From: G963708325 sp963708325
Lineage (GTDB): Bacteria; Actinomycetota; Thermoleophilia; Solirubrobacterales; 70-9
Length of the DNA: 64,000 nt
Assembly (NCBI GenBank): GCA_963708325.1
Contig: OY970203.1
Span: forward strand, 372,001 to 436,000
Direction of reading: 5' to 3'
The stretch's first letter is position 1. The number at the start of each line of letters is the position of its first letter. Under the pieces are notes generated by a model that saw only the letters and a program-made list of their open reading frames with translations, was not told where the DNA came from and searched no databases. Positions 39,623 through 47,239 of this stretch are shown here, in pieces. Both the position numbers and the translations under genes were made by a program.

Positions 39623-42478
39623 TTAGAACGTGACGGTCTCGCAGGAGGTAAGCGTGTCGGAGTGATCGACCTTCGCCCTGTCCTTGCGGGCACCGCAGTT
39701 GACCTTTTCGGGCCTTCCGTCCTTGGAGTTGACGAAGTCCTCGCCGCCGCCCGCGTCGAAGGTGTCGGTGCCGCCACCGCCGGTGAGCTGGTCGGAGCCG
39801 AGCCGGCCGACCAGATTGTCGTTTCCGGAGTCGCCGAAGATCTTGTCGCCTCCGCCCATCCCCGAGATCTTGTCGTTGCCACCGTTGCCGTGGATGGTGT
39901 CGTCCTCGGAGCCGCCGTAGATGCAGTCATTGGCGCCGCGCCCGTTGATCGTGTCGGCGCCGGCTAGGCCCCGGATCAACTCGCTGACGGCCGTCCCGTT
40001 GATCGTGTTGGGGCCGACCGTCCCGACGATCTCCACCTGGCACGGTCCCGGGCAGCCGCCGTTTACGGCCGACCCCGCGACCAGGTCGCAGCCGTCGGTC
40101 GCGTCCGGCACGCCGTCGTTGTCGTCGTCCGAGTCCTCCCCAGTGTCCTTGCAGCCATCGCCGTCAGTATCGATTCCCGCGGCGGCGCCGGTCGGACAGC
40201 TGTCGGAGCCGTCGGCGACGCTGTCGTTGTCGTCGTCGGAGTCCTCGCCGACGTTCTTGCAGCCGTCGCCGTCGGTATCCGTGCCGGCACTGGCCCCCGT
40301 CGGACAGGCGTCGGAGCCGTCGGGAACTCCATCGCCGTCGGCGTCAGTGACGGCCAGGGTGACATCGCCGGGGTTGTACTGGACGTTGAACCGGCTGCCA
40401 CCGGTGACCGTCCCAAAGGTGCCGGTTCGTGAAGCGGCGGTCAGGATCTGGAAGCTCTGCGCCGGCGAGAGGGTGAACCCCGGCGTGGTGATCGCCAGCG
40501 TGCCGTCGAGCGTCGCGGTCCCGCTCACCGCGAGCCGGTCGTAACCGGTGCCCGGCGTGGTCCCGCTGATCTCGGTTGCAAGCGTGCCGCCGGCGCCCTG
40601 GGTGTAGTTGCCCGTGACCGCAAGCGTGCCGGGACTGGTGCCTGGGGAGACCGTGCCGCCGGTGTTGCTCACCGAGCCGGTGACGGTGCCGGTGCCGTTG
40701 AGCGTTCCGCCGGAAAGAGTCAGGGGGCCGGTCACGGAGAGGTTCCCGCCGGTCGCGACGGTGGTCGTGCCCGCTGACTGGCTGACACTCGTCCCGCTCT
40801 CGGCCCGCAGCAGCGAACCGGTGGCCACCGCGATCGTCCCCTGGTTGAGCAGCGTCGCGACCGTGCCGCTGTTGCGGTAGCGCGTCGTCGTCGCGTTGGC
40901 CTGAACTGTGCCGGTGTTCGTCAGGTTGCCGAGGAGCGTCGCCTCGTTGGTCGCCCCCGTCGTCGTGATCGTGCCGGAGTTGGTCAGCGTGTTCGCCACG
41001 ACGTCGATGAAGACGTTCCCGTCGGTGCTGTCGAGCGTGATCGACCCGCCGTTCGTGAAGCCCGCGGCGGCCGTTATCCCGGTGTTCGCTCCCACCGTCA
41101 GGATCTTGAGCGACTGCCCGGCCGCGATATTGCCGGTCATGGTGATACCGGCGTTGACGAGCACGCTGCTCGCCCCGGTGCCGGTGTAGCTCAGCGTTCC
41201 ACCCGTGACCTTCACCGGCGAGCCGCTCGTCGTCCCCGCCCCTTGGGTGTACGCCGCCTGAGACTCCAGCTGGCCGGTGCCGGTCGCGTTTATCTGTCCA
41301 CCGGTGCCATTCGTCACGTTCGTCCCGCTCTCGGCCCGCAGCAGCGAACCGGTGGCCACCGCGATCGTCCCCTGGTTGAGCAGCGTCGCGACCGTGCCGC
41401 TGTTGCGGTAGCGCGTCGTCGTCGCGTTGGCCTGAACCGTGCCGGTGTTCGTCAGGTTGCCGAGGAGCGTCGCCTCGTTGGTCGCCCCCGTCGTCGTGAT
41501 CGTGCCGGAGTTGGTCAGCGTGTTCGCCACGACGTCGATGAAGACGTTCCCGTCGGTGCTGTCGAGCGTGATCGACCCGCCGTTCGTGAAGCCCGCGGCG
41601 GCCGTTATCCCGGTGTTCGCTCCCACCGTCAGGATCTTGAGCGACTGCCCGGCCGCGATATTGCCGGTCATGGTGATACCGGCGTTGACGAGCACGCTGC
41701 TCGCCCCGGTGCCGGTGTAGCTCAGCGTTCCACCCGTGACCTTCACCGGCGAGCCGCTCGTCGTCCCCGCCCCTTGGGTGTACGCCGCCTGAGACTCCAG
41801 CTGGCCGGTGCCGGTCGCGTTTATCTGTCCACCGGTGCCATTCGTCACGTTCGTCCCGCTCTCGGCCCGCAGCAGCGAACCGGTGGCCACCGCGATCGTC
41901 CCCTGGTTGAGCAGCGTCGCGACCGTGCCGCTGTTGCGGTAGCGCGTCGTCGTCGCGTTGGCCTGAACCGTGCCGGTGTTCGTCAGGTTGCCGAGGAGCG
42001 TCGCCTCGTTGGTCGCCCCCGTCGTCGTGATCGTGCCGGAGTTGGTCAGCGTGTTCGCCACGACGTCGATGAAGACGTTCCCGTCGGTGCTGTCGAGCGT
42101 GAGCGCGCCCCGCGACCCCACCGTGATTCCGCTGCCCGCCGTGAGGCCGGTGTTGGCGCCGACGCTGGCAATGCTCAGGGTCTGAGTTCCGGTCGTGGTC
42201 GCCGTCCCGATAGTCAGGCTCTTGGCCGCGGCGCCGAACCCCAGGGACACGGTGTAGGACCCGTCGACATTGATGACCGCGTCGCACCCGGCCGTAGGGA
42301 CGCCGGCGCTCCAGTTGGTATCGAGTCCGAAGTCGCCACCGGAGGCATTGGTCCACGACGTCGTCGTCCCGTCCAGGCAGTTCGCCGCGGAGGCGGGCGG
42401 TGCGCTGAGAAGCGCGGAGGCCAACAGCAGCAGCGCCACCAGCGCACCCTTCGAGAGCGTTCGGAGCGTGGCTGACAT
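39623..42478 (-). CDS. large secreted repeat protein (beta-helix-like, TSP3-type and RTX-like calcium repeats)
   Basis: 951 residues. A signal peptide (ALVALLLLASALLSAPPASA) is followed by a Thr/Gly/Asn-rich beta-helix-like region built of a 177-residue unit (177 aa = 531 bp) present 2.5 times, with motifs DGNVFIDVVANTLTNSGTI and GNLTNTGTVQANATTT. Then come a GGTLNGTGTVTGSV type linker, two thrombospondin-type-3 blocks (DADGDGVPDGSDACPTG, DTDGDGCKNVGEDSDDDND) and RTX-like nonapeptides (GGSEDDTIHGNGGNDKISG). No beta-barrel or sortase signal is seen. GGGAGG precedes ATG 42478. Probably a surface or matrix adhesin. Confidence 0.88.
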   Translation of the reverse strand: MSATLRTLSKGALVALLLLASALLSAPPASAANCLDGTTTSWTNASGGDFGLDTNWSAGVPTAGCDAVINVDGSYTVSLGFGAAAKSLTIGTATTTGTQTLSIASVGANTGLTAGSGITVGSRGALTLDSTDGNVFIDVVANTLTNSGTITTTGATNEATLLGNLTNTGTVQANATTTRYRNSGTVATLLNQGTIAVATGSLLRAESGTNVTNGTGGQINATGTGQLESQAAYTQGAGTTSGSPVKVTGGTLSYTGTGASSVLVNAGITMTGNIAAGQSLKILTVGANTGITAAAGFTNGGSITLDSTDGNVFIDVVANTLTNSGTITTTGATNEATLLGNLTNTGTVQANATTTRYRNSGTVATLLNQGTIAVATGSLLRAESGTNVTNGTGGQINATGTGQLESQAAYTQGAGTTSGSPVKVTGGTLSYTGTGASSVLVNAGITMTGNIAAGQSLKILTVGANTGITAAAGFTNGGSITLDSTDGNVFIDVVANTLTNSGTITTTGATNEATLLGNLTNTGTVQANATTTRYRNSGTVATLLNQGTIAVATGSLLRAESGTSVSQSAGTTTVATGGNLSVTGPLTLSGGTLNGTGTVTGSVSNTGGTVSPGTSPGTLAVTGNYTQGAGGTLATEISGTTPGTGYDRLAVSGTATLDGTLAITTPGFTLSPAQSFQILTAASRTGTFGTVTGGSRFNVQYNPGDVTLAVTDADGDGVPDGSDACPTGASAGTDTDGDGCKNVGEDSDDDNDSVADGSDSCPTGAAAGIDTDGDGCKDTGEDSDDDNDGVPDATDGCDLVAGSAVNGGCPGPCQVEIVGTVGPNTINGTAVSELIRGLAGADTINGRGANDCIYGGSEDDTIHGNGGNDKISGMGGGDKIFGDSGNDNLVGRLGSDQLTGGGGTDTFDAGGGEDFVNSKDGRPEKVNCGARKDRAKVDHSDTLTSCETVTF
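40791..42101 (-). repeat. 531-bp in-frame tandem repeats
   Basis: Three copies of a 249-bp block (40791-41039, 41322-41570, 41853-42101) alternate with two copies of a 282-bp block (41040-41321, 41571-41852). The period is 531 bp. By eye the copies are identical except for a base near 40905 (GAACTGTG against GAACCGTG). Each unit encodes 177 residues in frame. Confidence 0.9.
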
Positions 42479-42599
42479 CGGGCCTCCCTGAAATTGATTG
42501 CGACGCGGCGGAGGCCAAGCAGTTGGCGAGTCGAGCGTCGGCTGGTCAGCCGGTCAGCGCACCGTCCGGCGGAACCTATGTGACTCGGGAGGCGTTAGC

Positions 42600-42618
42600 A
42601 ACCCCAAAACTAGGGGTT
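42600..42618. promoter_or_regulatory. AACCCC-7-GGGGTT hairpin upstream of the repeat-protein gene
   Basis: AACCCC (42600-42605), loop of 7, GGGGTT (42613-42618). It lies 122 bp upstream of the 951-residue gene start and just downstream of tRNA-Pro on the same strand, so it could be a tRNA terminator or an operator. No T run follows, so the terminator reading is weak. Confidence 0.35.
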
Positions 42619-42648
42619 GTGTGAAAGACCTTCCGGAGTGCCTGCCAG

Positions 42649-42701
42649 CCCAGTCGGGGCGGCGAGATTTGAACTCGCGACCTTTCGGCCCCCAGCCGAA
42701 C
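42649..42701 (-). repeat. direct repeat (att right) over the tRNA-Pro 3' half
   Basis: Identical over 53 bp to 39442-39494. It covers the 3' half of the intact tRNA-Pro and the first 5 bp beyond it. Together the two copies bracket 39495-42648, which holds dispersed repeat copy 5 and the 951-residue gene. Confidence 0.75.
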
Positions 42702-42727
42702 GCGCTACCAAGCTGCGCCACGCCCCG
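42654..42727 (-). tRNA. tRNA-Pro(GGG)
   Basis: A 74-nt cloverleaf on the minus strand. Acceptor CGGGGCG pairs with CGCCCCG and the discriminator is A. The anticodon stem TTCGG/CCGAA closes the loop CTGGGGG, giving anticodon GGG. The T arm is GCGAG-TTCAAAT-CTCGC. Its 3' half is duplicated at 39442-39494. Confidence 0.93.
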
Positions 42728-42778
42728 ATGCGCGGTCCAGTTTACGCTGCCCTCGGAAAACGCCGGCGGCCCGAGGTA

Positions 42779-42850
42779 AGCGGGCGACGGGACTTGAACC
42801 CGTGACGGGAGCTTGGAAGGCTCCAGTGTTACCAGCTACACCACGCCCGC
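42779..42850 (-). tRNA. tRNA-Gly(TCC)
   Basis: Acceptor GCGGGCG pairs with CGCCCGC. Anticodon stem GGAGC/GCTCC closes the loop CTTCCAA, anticodon TCC. T arm ACGGG-TTCAAGT-CCCGT. Lies 51 bp upstream of tRNA-Pro on the same strand. Confidence 0.93.
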
Positions 42851-42907
42851 GCCGATCACCGATTATAGGTCCCGCCTTGAGGGTGGATTCGTGCCCGCCG
42901 GCCGGGC

Positions 42908-43489
42908 TCAGCGCCGGTAGCCGAAGTCCGTCGTGTAGGTGCCGCCGGACGCGGAGGGATGTTCGGGGGCGCCGGGCACGACGCCGACGCCGATCTGGCG
43001 GTAGCGGGCGTTGAGGACGTTGGCCCTGTGCCCGGGGCTGTGCATCCAGGCGGTGACGATGCTCGCGGGGGTGCCGTAGGAGCCGGTGCCCCAGGCGATG
43101 TTCTCGCCGACGCCCCAGGTCGAGTAGCCGGTCAGGTAGCCGGTGCGGCGGATCCGCGTCACCGGCTTGCTGCCGTCCGAGCCGACGTGGGAGAAGAAGC
43201 CGTTGTGCACCATGTCTGCGGTGTGGCGGCGCGCTGCCATCTGCAGTGCCGCGTTGCTCCGGAGCGCGCCCATCCCGTGCGCCGCACGGCGGCGGTTTAG
43301 CAGGCAGATCACGGCCGCCTTGGCCTCGCTATAGGTGACCGCGCTGGCGGCCGTGCCGGCGTGCGGGCACCCGGCCGCTCGGGCGGTTCCGGCCCCCGGC
43401 ACCAGCGTGAGGATGCCGGCGGCGGCCACCAGCGCAGCGGTGGCCCAAGCCCTTCCTTGCCGGATGGTCATCGGATTCGGGATCGGCAT
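42908..43489 (-). CDS. secreted CAP-domain (SCP/YkwD-like) protein
   Basis: 193 residues with a signal peptide (WATAALVAAAGILTLVPGAGTARA). The CAP domain shows AAVICLLNRRRAAHGM, MAARRHTADMVHNGFFSHVG, GVGENIAWGTGSYGTPASIVTAWMHSPGHRANVLNARYRQIGVGV. The HTADM, GENIAWG and MHSPGHR motifs of YkwD-like proteins are all present. Two Cys may pair. Role unclear; such proteins are often envelope-associated. An alternative start is ATG 43471. Confidence 0.92.
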   Translation of the reverse strand: MPIPNPMTIRQGRAWATAALVAAAGILTLVPGAGTARAAGCPHAGTAASAVTYSEAKAAVICLLNRRRAAHGMGALRSNAALQMAARRHTADMVHNGFFSHVGSDGSKPVTRIRRTGYLTGYSTWGVGENIAWGTGSYGTPASIVTAWMHSPGHRANVLNARYRQIGVGVVPGAPEHPSASGGTYTTDFGYRR

Positions 43490-43559
43490 TTGCAGGCGGA
43501 TCCTTGACGCTCGCGGACGCGCTCAGCGATAGAACCGGCGGTCAGCGAAAGCTGGATAG

Positions 43560-43633
43560 CGGGGCAGCCAGGACTCGAACCTGGAATCGCCGGTTTTGGA
43601 GACCGGTGCCTTAGCCAGTTTGGCCACTGCCCC
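43560..43633 (-). tRNA. tRNA-Trp(CCA)
   Basis: Acceptor GGGGCAG pairs with CTGCCCC, discriminator G. Anticodon stem CCGGT/ACCGG closes CTCCAAA, anticodon CCA. T arm CCAGG-TTCGAGT-CCTGG is well paired. Confidence 0.9.
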
Positions 43634-43664
43634 GAGGGATCGATCGTAACGGCGTCGATCCAGA

Positions 43665-43748
43665 TGCGGGCGGAGGGACTCGAACCCCCAAGCTCTTTCG
43701 AGCACCGGCACCTAAAGCCGGCCCGTGGACCAGTTCCGGCACGCCCGC
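43665..43748 (-). tRNA. tRNA-Leu(TAG)
   Basis: An 84-nt class II tRNA. Acceptor GCGGGCG pairs with CGCCCGC, discriminator A. Anticodon stem CCGGC/GCCGG closes TTTAGGT, anticodon TAG. The long variable arm contains GCTCGAAAGAGC. T arm GGGGG-TTCGAGT-CCCTC. Confidence 0.9.
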
Positions 43749-43812
43749 TTCGCTCGAATTCTAGGCTCGCTTGGGCGTCCGGCGGAGCGAGTACCTTACG
43801 AACGTATGTTCG

Positions 43813-44571
43813 ATGCGTTCGCTTGAGGAACTCCAGTTTGTGCGTGAGTTGCTGACCGCGGGCTTCAACGACCGCGATATTGCACGGCGCACGGGCATCC
43901 CTCGAAGAACAATTCACGACTGGCGTCACCGACGAGGTCTCGGAGACGATGGGGCCCGGCAAAGGCGCGCTCGACAAGACGTTTGCCCGGCTTGCGGGCC
44001 GGGAGCCAAAGCATTGCCCGAACCCGAATACGCCTACCTCCTTGGCCTCTACCTGGGTGATGGATGCATATCCCGGAGTGGCCGCACGTACACACTCCGG
44101 GTGTTCTGCGACGCGAGGTATCGACGGCTCATCTGGTCATGCGCCGAAGCCATGGAGGCGGTCGCACAAGGCAAGACAGCATGGATCGGTCGTCATGGGT
44201 CGCCGGGGTGCCGAGTTGTCGTCATTTACTGGAACCACTGGCCCTGCCTTTTTCCGCAGCACGGACCAGGTCGGAAGCACGAGCGACGAATCAAGCTCGC
44301 CCGCTGGCAGCATGGGATCGTCGAGCGACAGCCGCAGGCTTTCGTCCGGGGCCTCATCTTCAGCGACGGATGCAGGGTGGTCGCCAACGATCGTGGGGTG
44401 CGGAGCGTCCGTTACCACTTCTCCAACCGGTCGGAGGACATCAAGCGACTCTATTGCGACGCCCTGGATGCGCTCGGGATACCTTGGACGCGACCATGTG
44501 ACAAGCAAATCGCCGTGTATCGGAAGGACGCTGTTCGGGCACTTGACGCCTTCGTCGGACCGAAGCGATAA
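43813..44571 (+). CDS. HTH and LAGLIDADG-like endonuclease-type protein
   Basis: 252 residues. An N-terminal helix-turn-helix (VRELLTAGFNDRDIARRTGIPRRTIHDWRHRRG) is followed by a Cys pair, then YAYLLGLYLGDGCISRSG and FVRGLIFSDGCRVV, the two LAGLIDADG-type helices each with the catalytic acidic residue. The protein therefore looks like a single-chain homing-endonuclease-type protein with its own DNA-binding domain, as in stand-alone actinobacterial genes. No intein or intron surrounds it. It begins 65 bp after tRNA-Leu(TAG). Its codon usage is somewhat less GC-rich than its neighbours, in keeping with mobility. Confidence 0.8.
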   Translation: MRSLEELQFVRELLTAGFNDRDIARRTGIPRRTIHDWRHRRGLGDDGARQRRARQDVCPACGPGAKALPEPEYAYLLGLYLGDGCISRSGRTYTLRVFCDARYRRLIWSCAEAMEAVAQGKTAWIGRHGSPGCRVVVIYWNHWPCLFPQHGPGRKHERRIKLARWQHGIVERQPQAFVRGLIFSDGCRVVANDRGVRSVRYHFSNRSEDIKRLYCDALDALGIPWTRPCDKQIAVYRKDAVRALDAFVGPKR

Positions 44572-44664
44572 GCAAACCGGGGGAAGCTGCTTGACGCACG
44601 ACGCCCGCATGCGTTGCATGCACAATCGTCGCGCGCGTCTCCGGAAGATTCTAGACTTGGGCTC

Positions 44665-45246
44665 GTGGAAGCCGCGAGCAGACCGGGGTATGAACTCTGG
44701 CGGCCGAATCGGGAGAAGGCCTCCTCGCAGTCGACCAAGCTGGTCATGGTCTTCCTGCTTCTCGTCACGGCCGGGCTGTGCGGGCTGATCACGATCGGCG
44801 GCTGGTCGCGCCTTTCCGGCGGCGCCCCGGTCTGCATCTTCTACACGCTGCTCTACGTGATGTTCGCCTTCCTCGTCGCGCGTTGGACCCGCGGCATCCT
44901 GCCGGTCTCCGCCGCCCTGTCGATCGTCCTCGCGATCTTCTGCGCGATCGCCACGCCCACCTGGTTCGACCGCGCCAAGGACGGCTTCTCGAGCCCGCTC
45001 TTCCCCGAGGAGCTGCTCGGCCTGCTGACGCTGCTCACCGTGTTCGTGCAGATCATCCTGATCGTGGTGGCGCTGATCGCCTTCAACCAGGAGTGGCACG
45101 TCGAGGAGGAGCGCCCGATCGGCGGCGTCGTCCCCCCCGACGAGGAGTACGAGCCGCCGCCTCCCCCGCCGGGACCCCCCGACGAGGACTACGAGCCGCC
45201 CCCGCCGCCGACCGGCCCGGCGGGCGACGAGCCCGCCCCGGCGTAG
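44665..45246 (+). CDS. membrane protein with Pro-rich acidic C-terminal tail
   Basis: 193 residues from a GTG at 44665. Four membrane helices: LVMVFLLLVTAGLCGLITI, VCIFYTLLYVMFAFLVARW, LPVSAALSIVLAIFCAIAT and LLTLLTVFVQIILIVVALIAF. The C-terminal tail has two copies of a DEEYEPPPPPPGPP-like unit, probably cytoplasmic and possibly an interaction surface. No family is recognised. Confidence 0.72.
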   Translation: MEAASRPGYELWRPNREKASSQSTKLVMVFLLLVTAGLCGLITIGGWSRLSGGAPVCIFYTLLYVMFAFLVARWTRGILPVSAALSIVLAIFCAIATPTWFDRAKDGFSSPLFPEELLGLLTLLTVFVQIILIVVALIAFNQEWHVEEERPIGGVVPPDEEYEPPPPPPGPPDEDYEPPPPPTGPAGDEPAPA

Positions 45247-45259
45247 CCGCGCGGCCCGC

Positions 45260-45943
45260 CTAGAAGAGCTTCAGCGGCGGCTCCAGCAGCTGGGGGCCGT
45301 CGTCGCGCACGTCGTTGACGGCGTCGGAGACCTCGCGCGTGTCCAGCCCGTCGTCGAGGAACGGGCGCAGCATCGCCGCCAGCTCGTCCGCGGGCGCCTC
45401 GGGGTCGAGCCAGCGCTCCTCAAGGTCGCGCTCCAGGATGACGGGCATGCGGTCGTGGATCGGGCGCAGCAGATCGTTGGGCTCGCAGGTGATGATCGCG
45501 CAGCTGTAGACACGGTCGTCGTCGTCGCGTCGGCTCGAGGCCCACAGCCCGGCGAAGGCGAACAGGCCGCCGCCGGCGAGCGATACCCACACGGGCCGCT
45601 TTCCCTCCTCGGTCTGCTGCCACTCGTAGAAGCCGTCCGCCGGGATCAGGCAGCGGCGGCCCTCGAAGGACTCGCGGAAGACCGGCACTTCGGCGAGGGT
45701 CTCGGCGCGGGCGTTGATCATCGGCGCCCCCTTCCACTCCCCGCGCGCCCAGTACGGGACCAGTCCCCAGCGCAGCCGTCCGGCGTCACGCCCTCCCTGC
45801 TTCGACCGGCGCACCGCCAGGACCGGGTCGGTGGGAGCGATGTTGAAGCGCGGCCGCTCCTCCAGCTCGACGGACTCGGCGAGGTCGAAGCGAGCCCGCA
45901 GCATCCGCGGGTCGGGGTCGGTCAGGGTGAAGCGCCCGCACAT
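45260..45943 (-). CDS. yedK: SRAP domain protein (YedK/HMCES-like)
   Basis: 227 residues. It starts MCGRFTLTDPDP, so Cys2 becomes the N-terminal nucleophile. Other family residues are present: RFNIAPTDPVLAVR, LRWGLVPYWA, APMINARAETLAEVPVFRESFEGRRCLIPADGFYEWQQ and IHDRMPVIL (catalytic His). The family forms a covalent link with abasic sites in single-stranded DNA. The start is fixed by the conserved MCGR. Confidence 0.95.
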   Translation of the reverse strand: MCGRFTLTDPDPRMLRARFDLAESVELEERPRFNIAPTDPVLAVRRSKQGGRDAGRLRWGLVPYWARGEWKGAPMINARAETLAEVPVFRESFEGRRCLIPADGFYEWQQTEEGKRPVWVSLAGGGLFAFAGLWASSRRDDDDRVYSCAIITCEPNDLLRPIHDRMPVILERDLEERWLDPEAPADELAAMLRPFLDDGLDTREVSDAVNDVRDDGPQLLEPPLKLF

Positions 45944-46023
45944 GCCCCGAGGCTAGCGAGCGACGCGGCGCCGGCCGGCGGCCTGGTGTCCGCCGGGCGA
46001 CCCGGCGGCGAAGGCCGCGAGCC

Positions 46024-47004
46024 TCAGTGGCAGCTGTCGAAGCCGCGGTCGAGCACGCGATGGTCCTCGGTCACGAACCGCCAGCGGTAGCGCCCGGGCA
46101 GCAGGGTCAGCTTCAGCACTCCGAACTCGTCCGCGATCCGAACCCGACTGTTCGCCGCCGGCGGCCCGAAGCGCTCGTGACTGCGCCCGCCGGTGCCGAC
46201 GATGAACTCGCGAATCCCGTTGGCGTGGTTGCCATGCCCGTCCGGGTCCTGGGGCCCGAAGCGCTCGTAGGCGTGGAGGTGGCCGTTGAGGACGACGTCG
46301 GCTCCGGCCGTGTACAGCGTCGCCCAGAACGGCCTCGTGCGTGGCTTGAAGCCCTCCGGATGCCCTGACAGGAACCACGGGTGGTGCCAGTAGGCGAGCA
46401 CGCACTGCGAGGTGGCGTGGGCGAGCAGGTCCTGCCGCAGCCAGTCGAGCTGGCGGGACCGGTGCGCGCACGAGACCTTGCCGCAGTTCGAGTTCAGCGC
46501 GATCAGGTGCCAGCTGCCGATGTCGTAGCTGTAGTAGCCGTCGCCGCGGGTGCCCGCCCGGCCCGTCTTCTGGGCCCCGTTGAAGTACTTGAAGTAGCCG
46601 GACGCCTTCGGGATCGCGTACTCGTGGTTGCCGGGGACCGGGCGCTCGATCGCCCGGAAACGCCCCCAGGAGAGATGGAAGGAGTGCCGGTACTTCCACA
46701 GACGGCCGTCGGTGTACTGGTTGTCGCCGAGCGGCAACACGGCGGCGAGCGCCGGTCGCAGCAGGTTCGACGTGCCCAGCTGGCGGCACTCGTCGGACAC
46801 GCCCTGCCCGTTCGCGAAGCCCCGGGCCTGGGGGTCGCAGGCGATGTCGCCGGCGGCGGCGATCACCGGGTCCTGTCCGGCCGAGCGCGCCGGCGGCGCC
46901 CCCGACAGAAGCAGCCCCAAAACGAGCGTCGTGGCCGCGACCAGCGCGGAGATCCCGACAAAGGCCCGGTCCGCGATCTGTTGTCTCGGTCCTTGCAGGT
47001 CCAT
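46024..47004 (-). CDS. secreted metallophosphoesterase
   Basis: 326 residues with a membrane-spanning signal (FVGISALVAATTLVLGLLLSGAPPARS). Calcineurin-type metal motifs are seen: AAAGDIACD, LPLGDNQY, VPGNHEYAIP, YWHHPWFLSG and VLNGHLHAYERF. All five are intact, so it should be an active two-metal phosphatase outside the cell or at the membrane. It resembles purple-acid-phosphatase-like secreted enzymes of actinobacteria. The substrate is unknown. Confidence 0.92.
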   Translation of the reverse strand: MDLQGPRQQIADRAFVGISALVAATTLVLGLLLSGAPPARSAGQDPVIAAAGDIACDPQARGFANGQGVSDECRQLGTSNLLRPALAAVLPLGDNQYTDGRLWKYRHSFHLSWGRFRAIERPVPGNHEYAIPKASGYFKYFNGAQKTGRAGTRGDGYYSYDIGSWHLIALNSNCGKVSCAHRSRQLDWLRQDLLAHATSQCVLAYWHHPWFLSGHPEGFKPRTRPFWATLYTAGADVVLNGHLHAYERFGPQDPDGHGNHANGIREFIVGTGGRSHERFGPPAANSRVRIADEFGVLKLTLLPGRYRWRFVTEDHRVLDRGFDSCH

Positions 47005-47110
47005 CTCGAGTGGCGGCCCACCGAGGGCTGAGTGGCGCCGCTCCTCCCCAGCGGCAGCCGCGGATTCTACGGCGTCAACCCGTCGCCGCCCGCATGGTTG
47101 CGGTCACCAG

Positions 47111-47194
47111 TGCCGGAGGTGGGACTCGAACCCACACGCCCTTGCGAGCAATGGATTTTGAATCCATAGCGTCTGCCAGTTCCGCCACTCCGGC
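47111..47194 (-). tRNA. tRNA-Leu(CAA)
   Basis: Acceptor GCCGGAG pairs with CTCCGGC, discriminator A. Anticodon stem ATGGA/TCCAT closes TTCAAAA, anticodon CAA. A long variable arm with GCTCGCAAGGGC confirms class II. T arm GTGGG-TTCGAGT-CCCAC. Confidence 0.93.
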
Positions 47195-47239
47195 GCATAT
47201 CCAACGATAGCCGCGGCGCATCGTGATAATGCCGCGCTC

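Noticed and set aside
40791..42101. CRISPR array
   Set aside because: The repeats are 531 bp long, coding and in tandem, with no short repeats and unique spacers.
41243..42475. Plus-strand open frame of about 410 codons over the repeat protein
   Set aside because: Arg/Val-rich shadow that mirrors the 531-bp repeats. The minus strand has the signal peptide, RBS and recognisable repeats.
39623..42478. Classical autotransporter or type I secreted RTX toxin
   Set aside because: No C-terminal beta-barrel, no ABC exporter or membrane-fusion genes nearby, and a Sec signal peptide is present. Calcium-binding adhesin is the safer reading.
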